Shown here piece by piece: positions 10,744-22,165 of a stretch of DNA of 64,000 nucleotides. A program made the translations under genes and the position numbers. The first letter of the stretch is position 1, and each line of letters opens with the position of its first letter. The notes under the pieces are model-generated. The model did no database searches and was not told the DNA's origin. It saw only the letters and a list, made by a program, of their open reading frames with translations. Source of the DNA: Gigaspora rosea (Eukaryota; Glomeromycota; Glomeromycetes; Diversisporales; Gigasporaceae); assembly GCA_003550325.1 (NCBI GenBank), contig QKWP01001958.1, forward strand, positions 28,133 through 92,132. The letters are read 5' to 3'.

Positions 10744-11968
10744 GTTTGTATGTATAATATGTATGTATATATATATATATCTTTGTTTTTAAATACAAAT
10801 ATATTCAAAAGAAAATATTCAGAAGAATAAAAAGATTTCTATTAAATGAAAAAAAATTAATCAAAAGAATTAAAATATAAAAAAAAAAAAAAAAAACAAC
10901 AAACAATTACAATAACATACGTTGAAGATCAACAAAACTTGAATTTTTTGTTCAGAAAAATTCCGAAACGAATGTTAAATATAATAAAAACACCTAATAC
11001 TGTAATAATGAATTTTATTAACGATTATTATATATAAATAAAAGGTTTGTATATCCATGGGATATTTACATACCTTTAGATCATCGAAAGAAAAAAGGAA
11101 TCTGCACTCAATTTCAACGAATGTTATTAGGTAAACTATTTATTATAAACATGAAAAAAAAATATTATTATACATAGAATAATTAAAAATTCAGTTAATG
11201 GATTATTATTAATTATGAAATTTTTGATATACTGTAGAAATTAATTATGATACTGTACATTCGATCGTCAAAAGTTAAAAATTTCAATTCACAAAAAATC
11301 TTTATAAAAACAAAAAAAAACTTTTTTAAATTTTGGAAAAATTCAACTCGAAATGAGTTAAAATATCAAATGTTTAAAACACTTAAAATCATTAATTTAA
11401 AAAAAAAAAAAAATCTTAATTCAATCAAATTATAATAAGTAAAACGAGTTAAAAAAAAGGATCTGAAGGAAAAGATCCACAAATTCAAATTTTAAAAAAC
11501 AAAGCCTCATTTTTTTTATTTAAATAGCGATCTTAACGTCAATCGTCGGTCACACTATCATCATGAACTTATATATATATGCGTGAGTTCATACAATCAT
11601 TGTACGTATGTGCACATGTACTGTACATAAAGCTCAAACAATGGGCGCAGGAATTCGATGAAAAAGAATGTACATACATAGTAGAGATTTATTTTGTATT
11701 TAACGTGATCGTTTAATTATAAGAGACTTGTTTATTTTGATTCAAAACATAAAAAATCTCGTTTTCCCTTGATTCTTCTATCACTATTAAAAAAATAACA
11801 AACATTGCTTTGCGCATGGACCCGATTCACGTGATCTATTAATTATTAGCCACGGCCGCAGTCATTTAATATATTAATGAATTATGTAATTATATGATCA
11901 TTAATGTTCGTTTAAATGCGTAATTACTAAATCTCTATTAAATAAAAATAAAAATGATATAATAAGGG
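10744..11968. other. Upstream region of the F-box gene, no gene seen
   Basis: TA-repeat (10757-10780), an A-run near 10877-10897 and AT-rich sequence. The only open frame (about 11247-11435 +) is Lys/Asn/Phe low complexity, as expected by chance. I see no conserved promoter element beyond the TATA-like repeats. Confidence 0.5.
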
Positions 11969-12226
11969 ATGAATATTCATCTTAAAAGTTCCTATCTGCC
12001 AAGCAAAAAAAAAAATAGAATTCAAAAAACGGAACGAGATTGTACAAAGTTTCCTGAAGAACAGAATGAGCCATTACAATTAAAAAGAGTTACTTATACA
12101 CGCGGATCTCTAGTCAAAACAGCAACAGGATTTCGAAACAAATATCCAGAATATGAATTTGTCAACTTCAAACGCAAAGGATTACAGTTCGACGATTCGA
12201 CAACTGACAAATACAGTATGCCATGA
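11969..12226 (+). CDS. Possible small protein of unknown function
   Basis: An 85-residue frame with more balanced composition than surrounding chance ORFs. The C-terminal half (KRVTYTRGSLVKTATGF, then NKYPEYEFVNFKRKG) reads like protein, while the N-terminus is Lys/Ser-rich. No motif recognised, and no signal peptide or membrane segment. It could be an exon or remnant of a longer gene, but I see no convincing partner exon; a basic frame at 12303-12554 follows with no clear splice link. Treat as tentative. Confidence 0.25.
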   Translation: MNIHLKSSYLPSKKKNRIQKTERDCTKFPEEQNEPLQLKRVTYTRGSLVKTATGFRNKYPEYEFVNFKRKGLQFDDSTTDKYSMP

Positions 12227-14157
12227 ATAGTGTCTTCATCTGCAGATTGCAAAGAGGAAGAGTAGTCAAGCTCAAAAGAGAAAGGAAAGAAAAGTATTAA
12301 CAGTGAGAAAAACAAAAAAAAAAAGAGAAAAGGACGAAAATATGAACAGAACGTTGAATGTGAAATTTTACCGACCAGATGGGTTGAGGCGTCTCTCTCG
12401 ATGTGTTTATGTGTTTATCGAGCGATCTGATTGGACGAAAAAATTGATCTTAATTATTTCACACAATGAATTTTTAACTATTCGTTCTACGAGTAACCGC
12501 ATTAATCACTCAATTAATCGTAATAATTTGTGCAACATCTCGATCATTAGTTAATCACATTGAGGGAGCTAATTAGAACACCCTGATATATAACACAATT
12601 ATTGAATATCTGCAGAACGCATAATAGCTAAACTTTGTTGGTATTACGTCCTTTCAGGAAAATGCCTTTTGGAAACTTTAATTACATTGGCAGAATAGAC
12701 GGTTTTTAATTGTACATGTAGTTAATAAATGTAAGATGATAAAATTTCCAAAGATACAATTCCTGAGAACGATCGCATACTAAAAATTGAGAAGTAAGCG
12801 AGTCTACAACGATATATCAAATAGCATAATAGACGAAACCGTGGATAAAGCTGTTAAAAATTTCAATGCGAAAGATAGATGAAATTTTTACAAATTCGGG
12901 TCTATTAATTAATGTTAATGTTATAAACTATCCAAAATTTTAAAAATAAAAACTTGCAATCAATGTAAATTAAAGATCAATGATGCCTGGACAAAATTAA
13001 TAACTCATTCGTATATTATGTCGCATCTTAATGACGTCAAAGATTCCTTACAGCCGTATATTAATGTCACATGATTCATCGCGAGAAATAGAAAAATTTC
13101 TCGATTATGTGTCACGTACGTCACGTATATTATTTTTATTATGTTCTGCATATTGAACCAAAATAGAATTTTAAACACTAGCTCCAATGATATCATCGTA
13201 CCTAGCGAGTAAAAAAAAAAAAAAGTTGCAATAATACAATATAAGATATGTAAAATCAATTAAAAACACTCTAAGCCTCAATGGTGCTTTGTATACTGTA
13301 TATCTGGTCACTTGCAAGATATCTTTTAGTGCTCTAATTCAACACGCTAATTGTTTATTGTTACCCGAGTAAGGTCCCGGAAAGTTTGTTATCGTTTATA
13401 TCTCAAATAATCAAAAATTTTCTGAGCCCTTGATCCGGGTACATATGTATTACAGTCTATGCATCATTTATCATATGCTACAGTATAGTGTCGGAAATCG
13501 TTTTCATACTAAAATAAGTGTGGTCATTCTTTGGATTATTTGGTTTTAGGCTAGGTCGTCTTGGGATAATATCATCAGGAAATTTTTACACAGTTGCAGA
13601 TGTGATTGTCATCGATTTATTATAATCGATATGAATGGATATCCCAATATAAATCGATGACAATCACTCTTGTAGCTGTTGCTTGACGTGTGGGTTCTAT
13701 TCAAGAAAATTATTTTTCTATTAGAATATTTTATGTGGTTTTTTCGGCTATTGGAATAGGATAAGCATTTTTTTTTTTTAGTTAAATAAATATACTTTTT
13801 GATCAAACTAAATTAATATGTCTATAGTCATTTATTCAAAATATTTATTAATACAAATATTTTCTTTAACCTTTTATGGGTCATCTCATTAACGGTGATA
13901 CAAGAAATTAATACTTTAAAATTTTTCATATAATAAAGTTTTTTTTTTTTTTAAGAATTAAAAATTTTAAAATATTTATAAGATATTTAAGCATGTATAT
14001 AATCTATTTATAAAAAAATTTCTATTAATTATTGATTTAATATTTTTTAAAAAAATTTTAAAGTTGTTTAATTTTTAAAATAAAAAAATTTAAAAAATTA
14101 AAATTTCTAGTATTTTTAAATTGACAAATTCTATTTTACACCATGTATATATACACC
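12227..14157. other. Intergenic; one strong stem-loop
   Basis: No supported gene. A perfect 19 bp inverted repeat is at 13602-13620 and 13649-13667. 13860-14140 is extremely AT-rich. Confidence 0.5.
13602..13667. repeat. Stem-loop, 19 bp perfect arms, 28 nt loop
   Basis: GTGATTGTCATCGATTTAT at 13602-13620 pairs exactly with 13649-13667. The loop contains ATCGAT and GGATATCC, themselves palindromic. It could be a minimal MITE or a recombination hairpin; no function can be assigned. Confidence 0.75.
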
Positions 14158-14400
14158 CAGTGTTTAAAATTGGCATGCACACGATGCACATGTGCACATA
14201 TATTTTTATGCGCATAAAATTTTAACAGTTAAGTGCGCAAATATGCATCTAAAATTTTTATAAAAATAATGCACAAAAAAGTTATGCGCAACAAAAAATT
14301 TTAAATTTTTATGCACAAAAAATTATGTGCATGAGAGAACTTAAATTTCAATGCACAAAATATATTACCCTTTTAAATTTGAACCAAAATCTAAAAATCC
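14158..14400 (+). mobile_element. Putative miniature element starting CAGTGTTTAAAATT, with repeated TGCACA/TGCGCA words
   Basis: It begins with CAGTGTTTAAAATT, the word also found at 20693-20706 and, inverted, at 32272-32285. The following ~220 bp repeat TGCACA/TGCGCAT words in both orientations. The right end is not identified. Confidence 0.4.
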
Positions 14401-14869
14401 CTAATATCTGAAAATAAGCTACTTTATATTTCAAGCCAAAAACCATAGCAATTTTTTTTATTCTGAAAATAAGCTATCTCTCAAATCAATACATATACTA
14501 GTAATCATACATCTAATATCACTACTTTATTAGTGAATAAACAAGTTTCTAGTAACTTACAGTATACCAAAAAAATAACAAGCGTTACTAGAAATTTGTT
14601 TTTTTTAGTTACAATATTATAAACAATACTATTATTTCCTAACTGAGGATTTATATACATATGTATGTATATGCATATATATACTTTCTTCCCACGCTAA
14701 CCAATATTGCAACCTAAAAAAAATTAAAATAAATAATTAAATATATATTAAATACAGTTATTATAAAACGCACTTATGGTGTTTTATCACCATATGTAAA
14801 TTAAATTTGCAAATCTGTGTAACAAAAACAAAAAAATAAATTTTTACAAAACAAAAAATAAATTTTAAT

Positions 14870-15052
14870 TACTTTAGGGTTAGGGTAAGGCCTGGGATTT
14901 TATCAGGGCATTAGTATATACAAAATTTGGCAAGGAATTTTTTTATTAGAGCCCCAAAGGTGGTTTCATAAGCAAAATTTTGCGATATGAATGTTTTTTT
15001 AAAAAAATAAACAAAAAAACAAAATTTTTTGTTACACCTGATCTTAAATTTT
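14870..15052 (-). mobile_element. MITE, copy B (inverted) of the 1397-1657 family
   Basis: It ends in GTTACACCTGATCTTA at about 15030-15045, matching the terminus of copy A. Read on the minus strand it shows GCTTATGAAACCACC, then CTTGCCAAATTTTG, then CCCTAACCC-like sequence, the same order as copy A. The other terminus is unclear and may lie near 14760-14820. Confidence 0.5.
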
Positions 15053-15359
15053 GATTGGCTATTCTATTAGTTCTGTGTAACATAGTTAAAACACCATAGA
15101 TGCGTTTGAGTAAAATCCATTAAATAAATCAAAAAAAATAAATAAATAAAATAAAAAATAAAACAAAAAACATATTTAAATAAATCAAAAAGAAATAAAT
15201 TATTATAAAAAAATAAATAAATGACGATCACCTGGACCAAATTTTCTGACTGAAGAAAAACAAAAAGTTTTTTTTTGGAGTGTTGCCTATACTTAATGTA
15301 TAGTAGGATAACACAGGAAACGGTTTTTACAGAGGTCAACTACCTAAACAGGTGACTCC

Positions 15360-16292
15360 TTTGTATATTCGGCATGCAAGCCAAAAGCGTCAGCCTACAA
15401 GATAACTGGCAGAAGGTGGTGCCCTTGTATGTGAAATTTTGGTGGAGATACAAACATTTTTTTCTTCGTCGACGAAGGGTCCTGTGGAAAAACAGTGGGG
15501 AACAACAAAAAAATGAGTTTTATCTTGAATGTACACTCCTTAAACTTTGGATACAAGTATCGTCTTTCGCCCTTTGGACTTTTCGAAATTTCACCAAAAA
15601 GTGGGCAATTGAGTTTACCCCTCAAAAAGATCGTCAATGTTTACTTTGTCCATATTGGGAATGCGCCTACCATATTGGAATCAAGTCATGAGTGAAATCG
15701 GGTCCTTTGAGATAAACAATAAATGACACGTGAGATATTTTGGAGTAATCCGCATGAAATTTTTTTCTAGAAAGTTCTATTAGGCGTAGTCTTTTTTTTC
15801 TTTTATGTACATATAGTACTTAGGTAAGGCGATTCCTTATGCAGTGCTATATAATTTTTAAATGTAGTATTTGTCAGTTCTATCCTTTTTTCTTTGTTTT
15901 CTTTCTTTTTTCTTTCCCTGGTCAGGATTGGCCACTTTTTTTATGTTTTTTTCTTTTTTGTATTGGTCATGTGTTTTTAGCTTTTCGTTTTCTTGGTAGT
16001 TTATTGGTACTTTCCACCTTTTTCATTTTGTCCAGTATAAAGAAGGAAAAATTTTAAGGAAAGGGGGGTGATCCTGACAAAGCTAGCAAGAGCCTGTCGG
16101 TGATAATTTGAAGTGTTCTATGCATTAGAAGACCAAAGTTTGAGACTATTCTTGACTGCGGCAGATTACGTTTAGGTACTTCGGTAACTAGACGAGTCTT
16201 TATTGTGGAAGGGAGGGAATGTAGGCAGTAGTCTAAAAATCCTAGAGTATTATACTCGTTCCCAAAAAATAAAGGCAGGATTGCCCTTTAAA
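15360..16292 (+). mobile_element. 3' end of a poly(A)-tailed retroposon, unrelated to the LINEs at the right end
   Basis: A segment of higher GC than its surroundings ends in AATAAAGGCAGGATTGCCC followed directly by an A-run and a long A-rich tract, as expected for a retroposed 3' end. 15374-15691 has overlapping open frames on both strands, none with a domain I recognise. 15839-16057 is a Phe-rich frame, probably by chance. It could be a 5'-truncated non-LTR element or a SINE; no target duplication identified. Confidence 0.45.
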
Positions 16293-16560
16293 AAAAAATA
16301 AAAAAAATAAAAAAATAAATAAATAAGTTAAATAAAAAAATTAATTAAAATAATAATTAAAAAAATAAATTATAATTTGAATTAAAAAAAAACATTTAAA
16401 ATAATAATTAAAAAATAAAATAAATCAAAAAAAAAGTTTAAATAAAAAAAATATAAAAAAAAATTAAAAAAAATTAAAAAAATTAAAAAAAGAAAATAAC
16501 TTTAAAAAAATTTTAAAATAAAATAAATAAAAAAAAAATAAAAAAAATAAAGTAAATTAA
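16293..16560. repeat. A-rich simple sequence downstream of the retroposon tail
   Basis: Irregular AAATAAA/AATTAAAA sequence of about 270 bp, best explained as a decayed and expanded poly(A) tail. Confidence 0.6.
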
Positions 16561-16686
16561 AGAAGATAGGACCCAGACATCTCTCATATAAGTCATATTT
16601 TTTTTAGCAAATTAATTAAAATTTAAACCAAGGACCAAATTTAAATTTGGCAAATTAATATTAATTTAAGAGTATTGCTAAACTTA

Positions 16687-16966
16687 ACAGGCTGTGAAGT
16701 TCACAGCCCTGCATCTGCCAATAAAAATTGCATAATTAGCATGATCTGCAAATTTTTTTGTATAACAAAACAAAGTTTTTTTATGAAAAAATCAAAAATT
16801 ACTTGTAACGCAAAATCTAGCTTATGAAACTACTTCTTTTTATATGAAAAAAAATTTCTTGCTAAATTTTACTATAAAGGTTGCTATTTTTATAAACCGA
16901 ACCATAACCCTAACTTTAATAGAAAACTTTTTAAAACAGGGTGTGAATTTCACAGCCTGTAAAACG
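16687..16966. mobile_element. MITE, copy C of the conserved-core family
   Basis: Ends are ACAGGCTGTGAAGTTCACAG and a right end whose reverse complement is TTACAGGCTGTGAAATTCAC; each end is itself palindromic, as in copy A. The interior has CTTATGAAACTACTT, AAATTTCTTGCTAAATTTTA and ATAACCCTAAC in the same order as copy A. Confidence 0.65.
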
Positions 16967-17103
16967 AAGTAATTTTCTTAATTTAAATAATGGTCACATT
17001 TTGAATTTTGGCGAAAAAATTAAAATTTCGCATTGTTATATTTAATATTTTGGTGAATTATCCTTTTTTGAGGAATGTCTAAAGTGGAGATAAATCACGT
17101 AGC

Positions 17104-17645
17104 ATGTGTTCTAACAGTGATTGGCCAATTATTGCGAAAATTATGATTGGCCAAGGGTTTCAGATGTCATCTTGCGTCATCACGCATTTGATTATTTATT
17201 ATTGCAAAAAAATTTTTTTTCGTTACATAAAATTAACCATGGTACCCAATTTTTTCTTTTTTTTTTTGTTAATTAAATTAACCACAGTGACCCGATTCTT
17301 TCTTTTTTTTCGTTACATTACTGTAATTTATAAAATTAAATTAATCTGCAGTGACTTGACTTTTTGAATTTTTTTTTTGTTTTAAATCTTTACTAAATAC
17401 TGTAGCATAGATTGTTTTTTCTATACATTTTGCCGGGTCTTGTAAATAATATAACTTTGGAGTTCGTATATAAAAATTTTGTTTTTTCATTTTGCTTTTT
17501 ATAATGCTTAATAGTATTAAAATTCACTTTTTTTATTGCCATACTAAGAAACTTACAAGAAAAAAAGGAACAGAAAAGAATAACCAAAAAAAATATAAAT
17601 TTTATCTTTTGGTTATGTTTGCTTTTTCTTTCTTGGGTGATGTTT
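17104..17645. other. AT-rich non-coding DNA
   Basis: No gene seen. 17210-17370 repeats a ~60-70 bp unit with TTACATAAAATTAACCA-like sequence and T-runs about three times. The open frames on both strands here are Phe/Lys runs. Confidence 0.5.
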
Positions 17646-18270
17646 AAAATCAACCCAATTTTTTTAGCCATTTACTAAATGAAAAAAAGAGTCAAAGTTA
17701 GAAAAAAATTTTTTCCTAACTTCACCCCCATTTTTCACCTAGTAAATAGCCAAAAAAACACATTTTAACTTTAAATATAAGTAAAATTGCATGCTAAACA
17801 ATGTTGCTTAAGCGTCCAATGTAGGTTATCTTAATAAAAAAAAGGTTTTATATTGAAACTCAAAAAATTTTACTTTGGTACCCATTTTTCTTACAGGGGT
17901 AACCTACTTCCATTGCTTAAGTAAAGTTGTTTAGAGCATAATTTTATATATACTCATTGTTTTAAAATTATTAAATATTTGTTTTTGGTAAGTTATATTT
18001 TTATTTTGTACAAAATCAACAAAATTTTAATTTGATATTTAAGTTTAATTTTTTTTTCTCTTTTTGTTCTATATTCCCGAAAAATTTAATTTTAAATTAA
18101 TATGTAAGGGAAGAAACATCAAAGATTCAAAACTTATAGTAATTTTATATATTTTTTTTATAAATTTATATATAACAAAAAACTCAGTTATAAATAGTAC
18201 CGGTATGACAAATCAGTTGACTAATAGAGTAGTCTATATAATATTTATAAAAAATTGTAGATCTATATAG
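17646..18270. mobile_element. Foldback-family element with hairpin centre
   Basis: TTTTTTTAGCCATTTACTAA at about 17660 pairs with TTAGTAAATAGCCAAAAAAA-like sequence ending about 17758, giving a hairpin with ~45 bp arms around A/T runs. Downstream, 17922-17950 has the family word AAGTAAAGTTGTTTAGAGCA, and 17940-18180 aligns with 4710-4930. Same family as 2490-4665 and 19290-20275, more decayed. Confidence 0.55.
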
Positions 18271-18280
18271 ATTTTATAAA

Positions 18281-18910
18281 AAGGGAATAGAAATTTGTCG
18301 CACCCCGATTCGGCCAATCAAATCGCACGATTTTGTAGGCAAAAAATTTTATTTTTTAAAAATTCAAAATTTTACTAGTAAAATGTAAAAATAAATAAGC
18401 GATATCAAAACACATAATGTAAAATTTTATTCTGAACAACTTTTTCTAAGTCATAAAGATAGATTATCTTAGTAAAAAAAAACGTTTTATAAGAAAAATC
18501 AAAAATTTCGAACATTAGCACATATAAACCCTTTTTTTTTACTAATATAAATATATCTTTACGTTTAAGAATTATATGTAAAATTTTATGCTAAACAACT
18601 TTTTCTAAGTTAAAAAGGTAGATTGTTTTAGTAAAAAAAAAAAGGTTTATATGTGCTAACTTTGGAAATTTTTGATTTTTCTTATAAAACGTTTTTTTTA
18701 CTAAGACAATCTATCTTTATGACTTAAAAAAAGTTGTTCAGAATAAAATTTTACGTCATATGGCATGCTATTTTATATAAATTTTACACTTTATTATGTA
18801 AAATTTTTAATTTTTTTAAAAAAATTTTTTTTGCCTATAAAATCGTGCGATTTGATTGGCCGAACCAGGGGGTGCGACATGTCGCAGGTGCAACAAATTT
18901 ATTTTCCCTT
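18281..18910. mobile_element. 630 bp inverted-repeat element with 5 bp target duplication
   Basis: Terminal inverted repeats of ~90 bp start AAGGGAAT/AAGGGAAA and contain CGGCCAATCAAATCGCACG in both arms. The right arm carries about 14 extra bases (a second GCGACATGTCGC-like motif). ATAAA flanks both sides (18276-18280 and 18911-18915). The interior has further inverted copies of GTAAAATTTTAT and CAACTTTTTCTAAG words shared with the foldback family. No ORF. Confidence 0.7.
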
Positions 18911-19289
18911 ATAAAAAAACACCTTGCTAATATACTTTTTTAATGATAATTTATCTCTATAAGTACTATTTGATATTAAAAATAGAGCTTTTAAATAAGA
19001 TCTTAGATACTATAAACAGTAATATATAGTTCTTAATAATTAATAGCAAATTTAAAATAAAATAATATCTAAAACTATTGTTTTTAAACAGTTTCTAAAA
19101 AGTCTAATCTCAGACTCAATTTGAACAATCTACTTGATATTTCTAATTTGCCTGCCACAAAAGCTACAAACTACTGCATTGCTCTATTACAATATTAATG
19201 CATTCTTAATACCTTGTTGAATTATCTTATTTTTGATACATTTTTATACTATCTTATTGTTCCATTTCTACATTACTGTATTAGTTATA

Positions 19290-20275
19290 GGACATGCTCT
19301 TTTAAAATAAGTTTATAATAAAAATTATAATAAAAATATATGAATTTACTATAAACTTTGGGCTAAATATCCTTCTTAGCTTAACTAATTAACTTAAAAT
19401 TAAATTTTACAAACATATAGAACAAGAAAAGAAAAAAATTTAAGCTTAAAAACCATATTAAAATTTTGTTAATTTTGTAATATAACTTCATCAAAAACAA
19501 ATATTTACTAATTTTGTAACAAAATTTTCTATAAAATTGTGCTCTGAACAACTTTACTTAGTTGCAAAATATAGGTTATTTTGACCAAAGCATAAATTAG
19601 CTATATGCTAAAGTTAAAAATTTTTGGTTTGCAATATAAAACCTTTTTTTTGTTAAGATAACCTGCTTTGGGCCTCTAAGTAAACTTAATTTTACTTGTA
19701 CTAAAGCTAAACTGTATTTTTTTTTCAGACCTTTTTACTAAGTAAAAAATGGAGTTAAAAAAAAAATTTTTTTTTTAAAAAAAAAATTTTCTCTAATTTT
19801 AACCCTATTTTGCACTTAGTAAAATGTCTGAAAAAAAATGTGTTTTAGCTTTAGTACAAGTAGAATTACATGCTAAACAAGTTTACTTAGAGGCCCAAAG
19901 CAGGTTATTTTGACAAAAAAGTGTTTTATATTGCAAACCAAAAATTTTTAACTTTAGCATATAGCTAATTTACTTTTTTGTTAAAATAATCTATATTTTG
20001 TAATTAAGTAAAGTTGTTCAGAGCACAATTTTACATATGGGGTGTAGTCAATAGAAATGGGACAAATTTATTAGATAAATTTGTCACATTTCTATTGATG
20101 TCCCCCCATATAATTTTTGTTTTAAAATTAGTAAATATTTGTTTTTAACAAATTTATTTTTAAAATAGTACAAAATTAACAAAATTTCGATACAGTTTTT
20201 AAACTTAAATTTTTTTCTTTTCCTTTTCTATATATTTGTAATTTTTTTTTAATTAAAGTGCATGTCTTGGGACTT
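19290..20275. mobile_element. Foldback element, most complete copy, with a small nested MITE
   Basis: The inner palindrome runs 19587-19985: TAGCTATATGCTAAAGTTAA on the left, reverse complement on the right, with the centre at A/T runs near 19770. Outer arms add TAAAATTGTGCTCTGAACAA (about 19530) and its complement (about 20010-20030), then sequence like 4660-4930. A 67-75 bp MITE at 20036-20110 interrupts the right arm. The left end matches 32875-32995 in inverse. Confidence 0.65.
20036..20110. mobile_element. Minimal hairpin MITE, TA target
   Basis: TGGGGTGTAGTCAATAGAAA is followed by GGGACAAATTTA, a five-base loop and the reverse complement ending CCCCCCA, flanked by TA. The termini resemble the element at 31795-32052, so the two likely share a source transposon. 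Confidence 0.75.
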
Positions 20276-20289
20276 AGGAATTTTATTCA

Positions 20290-20692
20290 AGATATTAGGG
20301 CCGTCGGTATCCTCTAGGGGAATACCGGCATTTGTTACATAGACGAGGATACATCTAGCCACACGTACACTTTTGTGTCTAATTTAAGTGGTCCGTCCAA
20401 GGGCTCCATACTAGCTGCCATACCTGCAACCCAACTACGGGAATTGCCTATTTAAACCCTCTGATCCATGTTCCACCTGCCAACCCATCTTGTGTCACCA
20501 GAACAGGCCCGTTACATAAGTCAGTCAGCAAGTTCCGGATACTTATCTATTGCCTTAGGACCCAGCTGGGTGTTCCCGGTCCTGTTATTCTCGACAGGAG
20601 ACTTGGTAGAGCGGTACTTGTCTCATATCAGGTATTCACTTACACTTCAGTACTTATCTCTATGACCGAGGCCAACACTTGCAATACAGGAT
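20290..20692. other. GC-richer island, possibly SINE-like
   Basis: About 400 bp of much higher GC than the surroundings, with no ORF of coding character (a 65-residue frame at 20468-20665 has no recognised motif). It ends exactly where CAGTGTTTAAAATT (20693-20706) begins, as does the island at 32286-32869. No tRNA-like head seen here. Confidence 0.4.
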
Positions 20693-20832
20693 CAGTGTTT
20701 AAAATTCAAATCTAAAGTTATATTCTCAAAGGAGCATAATTTAAAACTTTAATGTTCTTAAAAACTTTTTAGTGTTCATTATATATTAAATATATTGAAC
20801 ATTAATTTTTAAAGAATGTTCATATTCTATTA
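20693..20832 (+). mobile_element. AT-rich sequence with CAGTGTTTAAAATT start and repeated TGTTCTT/TGTTCAT words
   Basis: Starts with the shared terminal word and then repeats AATGTTCTTAAA, AGTGTTCATTA and inverted TTGAACATTAA forms. It is the counterpart of 32088-32285 in opposite orientation. Confidence 0.45.
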
Positions 20833-21040
20833 GAGCTGTTAATGGAGTGCTCCAGAGTGGTGTGAAGCATACTCTACTAGAGTAATGCCAAAAACCACAC
20901 CACACTAGAGTACACCACCTCAGAGCAAACTCTATAATTAAACACCGAAGTATTAATCTATTACAAGCCAAATATATAAGTCAGAGCATACTCTGAAGTA
21001 TAACCCAAAGTATAATCCAGTGTATAATCCGGAGTAAATC
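20833..21040 (+). mobile_element. Miniature element with repeated CTCCAGAGT/AGAGTA words
   Basis: Begins GAGCTGTTAATGGAGTGCTC and then repeats ACTCTAGAGTA, AGAGCATACTCTGAAGTA and AGTATAATCC forms. An inverted relative ending ACCATTAGCAGCCCT is at 28840-29010. Only one terminus is recognisable. Confidence 0.5.
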
Positions 21041-21446
21041 TAAATTTTAAATGTACAAATCCAATTAAACTGCTTGGTTTGTAATTAAAAAAAATTAGTA
21101 TTTAATTTTGTTCACTTTTTTGATTATAAAAACATTGCATTTAGAGCTTACTAATTTTCTATTTGAATAATATTCAAATAATTTAGATTTACAAATGTTT
21201 ATTCGAATATTCTCCAAATGATTAATAAATATAATTATTCGAATAATATAGTTATTTGAATAAGGGCAGTGTCATTAATCACCTGATTATTTTTTATCAG
21301 AGGCCTACCCCCCCTCCCTCTTCCTCAATATATAAATAGTCAGGTTCTTATATATAATTTCAACTTTTTTTACCCCCCTCCCCCCTAAAAAATCACCTGA
21401 TTTTTGTTACTCCCCTAACTATATTTATTCAAATAATTATAATTAT

Positions 21447-22160
21447 GAGGAATTTATAAATAAGGGCCTGAAAAGTGAAAATAATTACAAATACGGGCCC
21501 AAATTAAAAATAATTACATATAAGTGCCTAATTTTTAAAAAATACATATAAGGGCCCAAAATAACTGCGATGTTATTCAAGCTTGTGGCTTGATCGTTAT
21601 TAGCATAAGAAATGTAAGTATCGATAAATATAGTTATTAAGTACATAAAAAATGTAACTATCGATTGTAAATTAGTAAGAAAAGAATTTTTTTTAAATTT
21701 AATAAATTTCATTTTCTTTGTATAAAATTACTTATTGTTATAACAAACCACTATGATGTCAAGTAAAGCACTGCGAATTGGTATGATATTTACTAATATA
21801 GAAGATGTTCGTTCAGCTCTAAAGAGCTACTCTGTTGAAACTTTTTCGCTTTATAAATAATTGTGCTAGTTTAATGCTATTTTTTATACAATATTTAAGC
21901 GAAAAAATTATAACCAGCGCTTCATTTATCCTTCAACCTAATAATTGGTATATAGATAACTCTAAATGCCCATCATAATCGCATTTTGCTATTGTTTAAT
22001 TCAAATGGTCATAGTACTTTGCGGCATAGTAATTTTGCGATTGCGTTTTTTTAGCCATCAATAGATTTAGGCCTTATATGTAATATTTTTTAATTATTTT
22101 TAATTTGGGCCTGTATTTGTAATTATTTTCACTTTCCGGGCCCTTATTTGTAAATTCCCC
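21447..22160 (+). mobile_element. Non-autonomous MULE-type element with 9 bp target duplication
   Basis: Terminal inverted repeats of ~80 bp: left GAGGAATTTATAAATAAGGG, and a right end whose reverse complement is GGGGAATTTACAAATAAGGG; both continue through GTGAAAATAATTACAAATAC. Flanks are TATAATTAT (21438-21446) and TGTAATTAT (22161-22169), an 8/9 match. Long TIRs and a 9 bp duplication are typical of Mutator-like elements. It inserted into an older TTATTCAAATAAATATAG repeat. A solitary related terminus is at about 42335-42395. Confidence 0.75.
21753..21860 (+). pseudogene. 35-residue ORF inside the MULE-type element, possible transposase N-terminus
   Basis: The frame (MMSSKALRIGMIFTNIEDVR..., stop TAA) has the look of the 'F.s.edv..alk.Y' opening of FAR1/MULE transposases, although that match is from memory and weak. 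It lies between the long inverted repeats and nothing downstream continues it, as expected for an internally deleted element. Confidence 0.35.
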
Positions 22161-22165
22161 TGTAA

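Noticed and set aside
12303..12554. 83-residue basic frame after the 11969-12226 ORF
   Set aside because: Basic low-complexity start, no domain, and no splice signals linking it convincingly to the upstream frame.
15374..15695. Overlapping 66-105 residue frames on both strands
   Set aside because: Three frames compete over the same DNA, none with a known domain, upstream of a poly(A)-tailed retroposon end; not listed as genes.
15839..16057. Phe-rich 72-residue membrane-like protein
   Set aside because: Produced by T-runs (TTTTTTCTTT type); composition explains the hydrophobicity.
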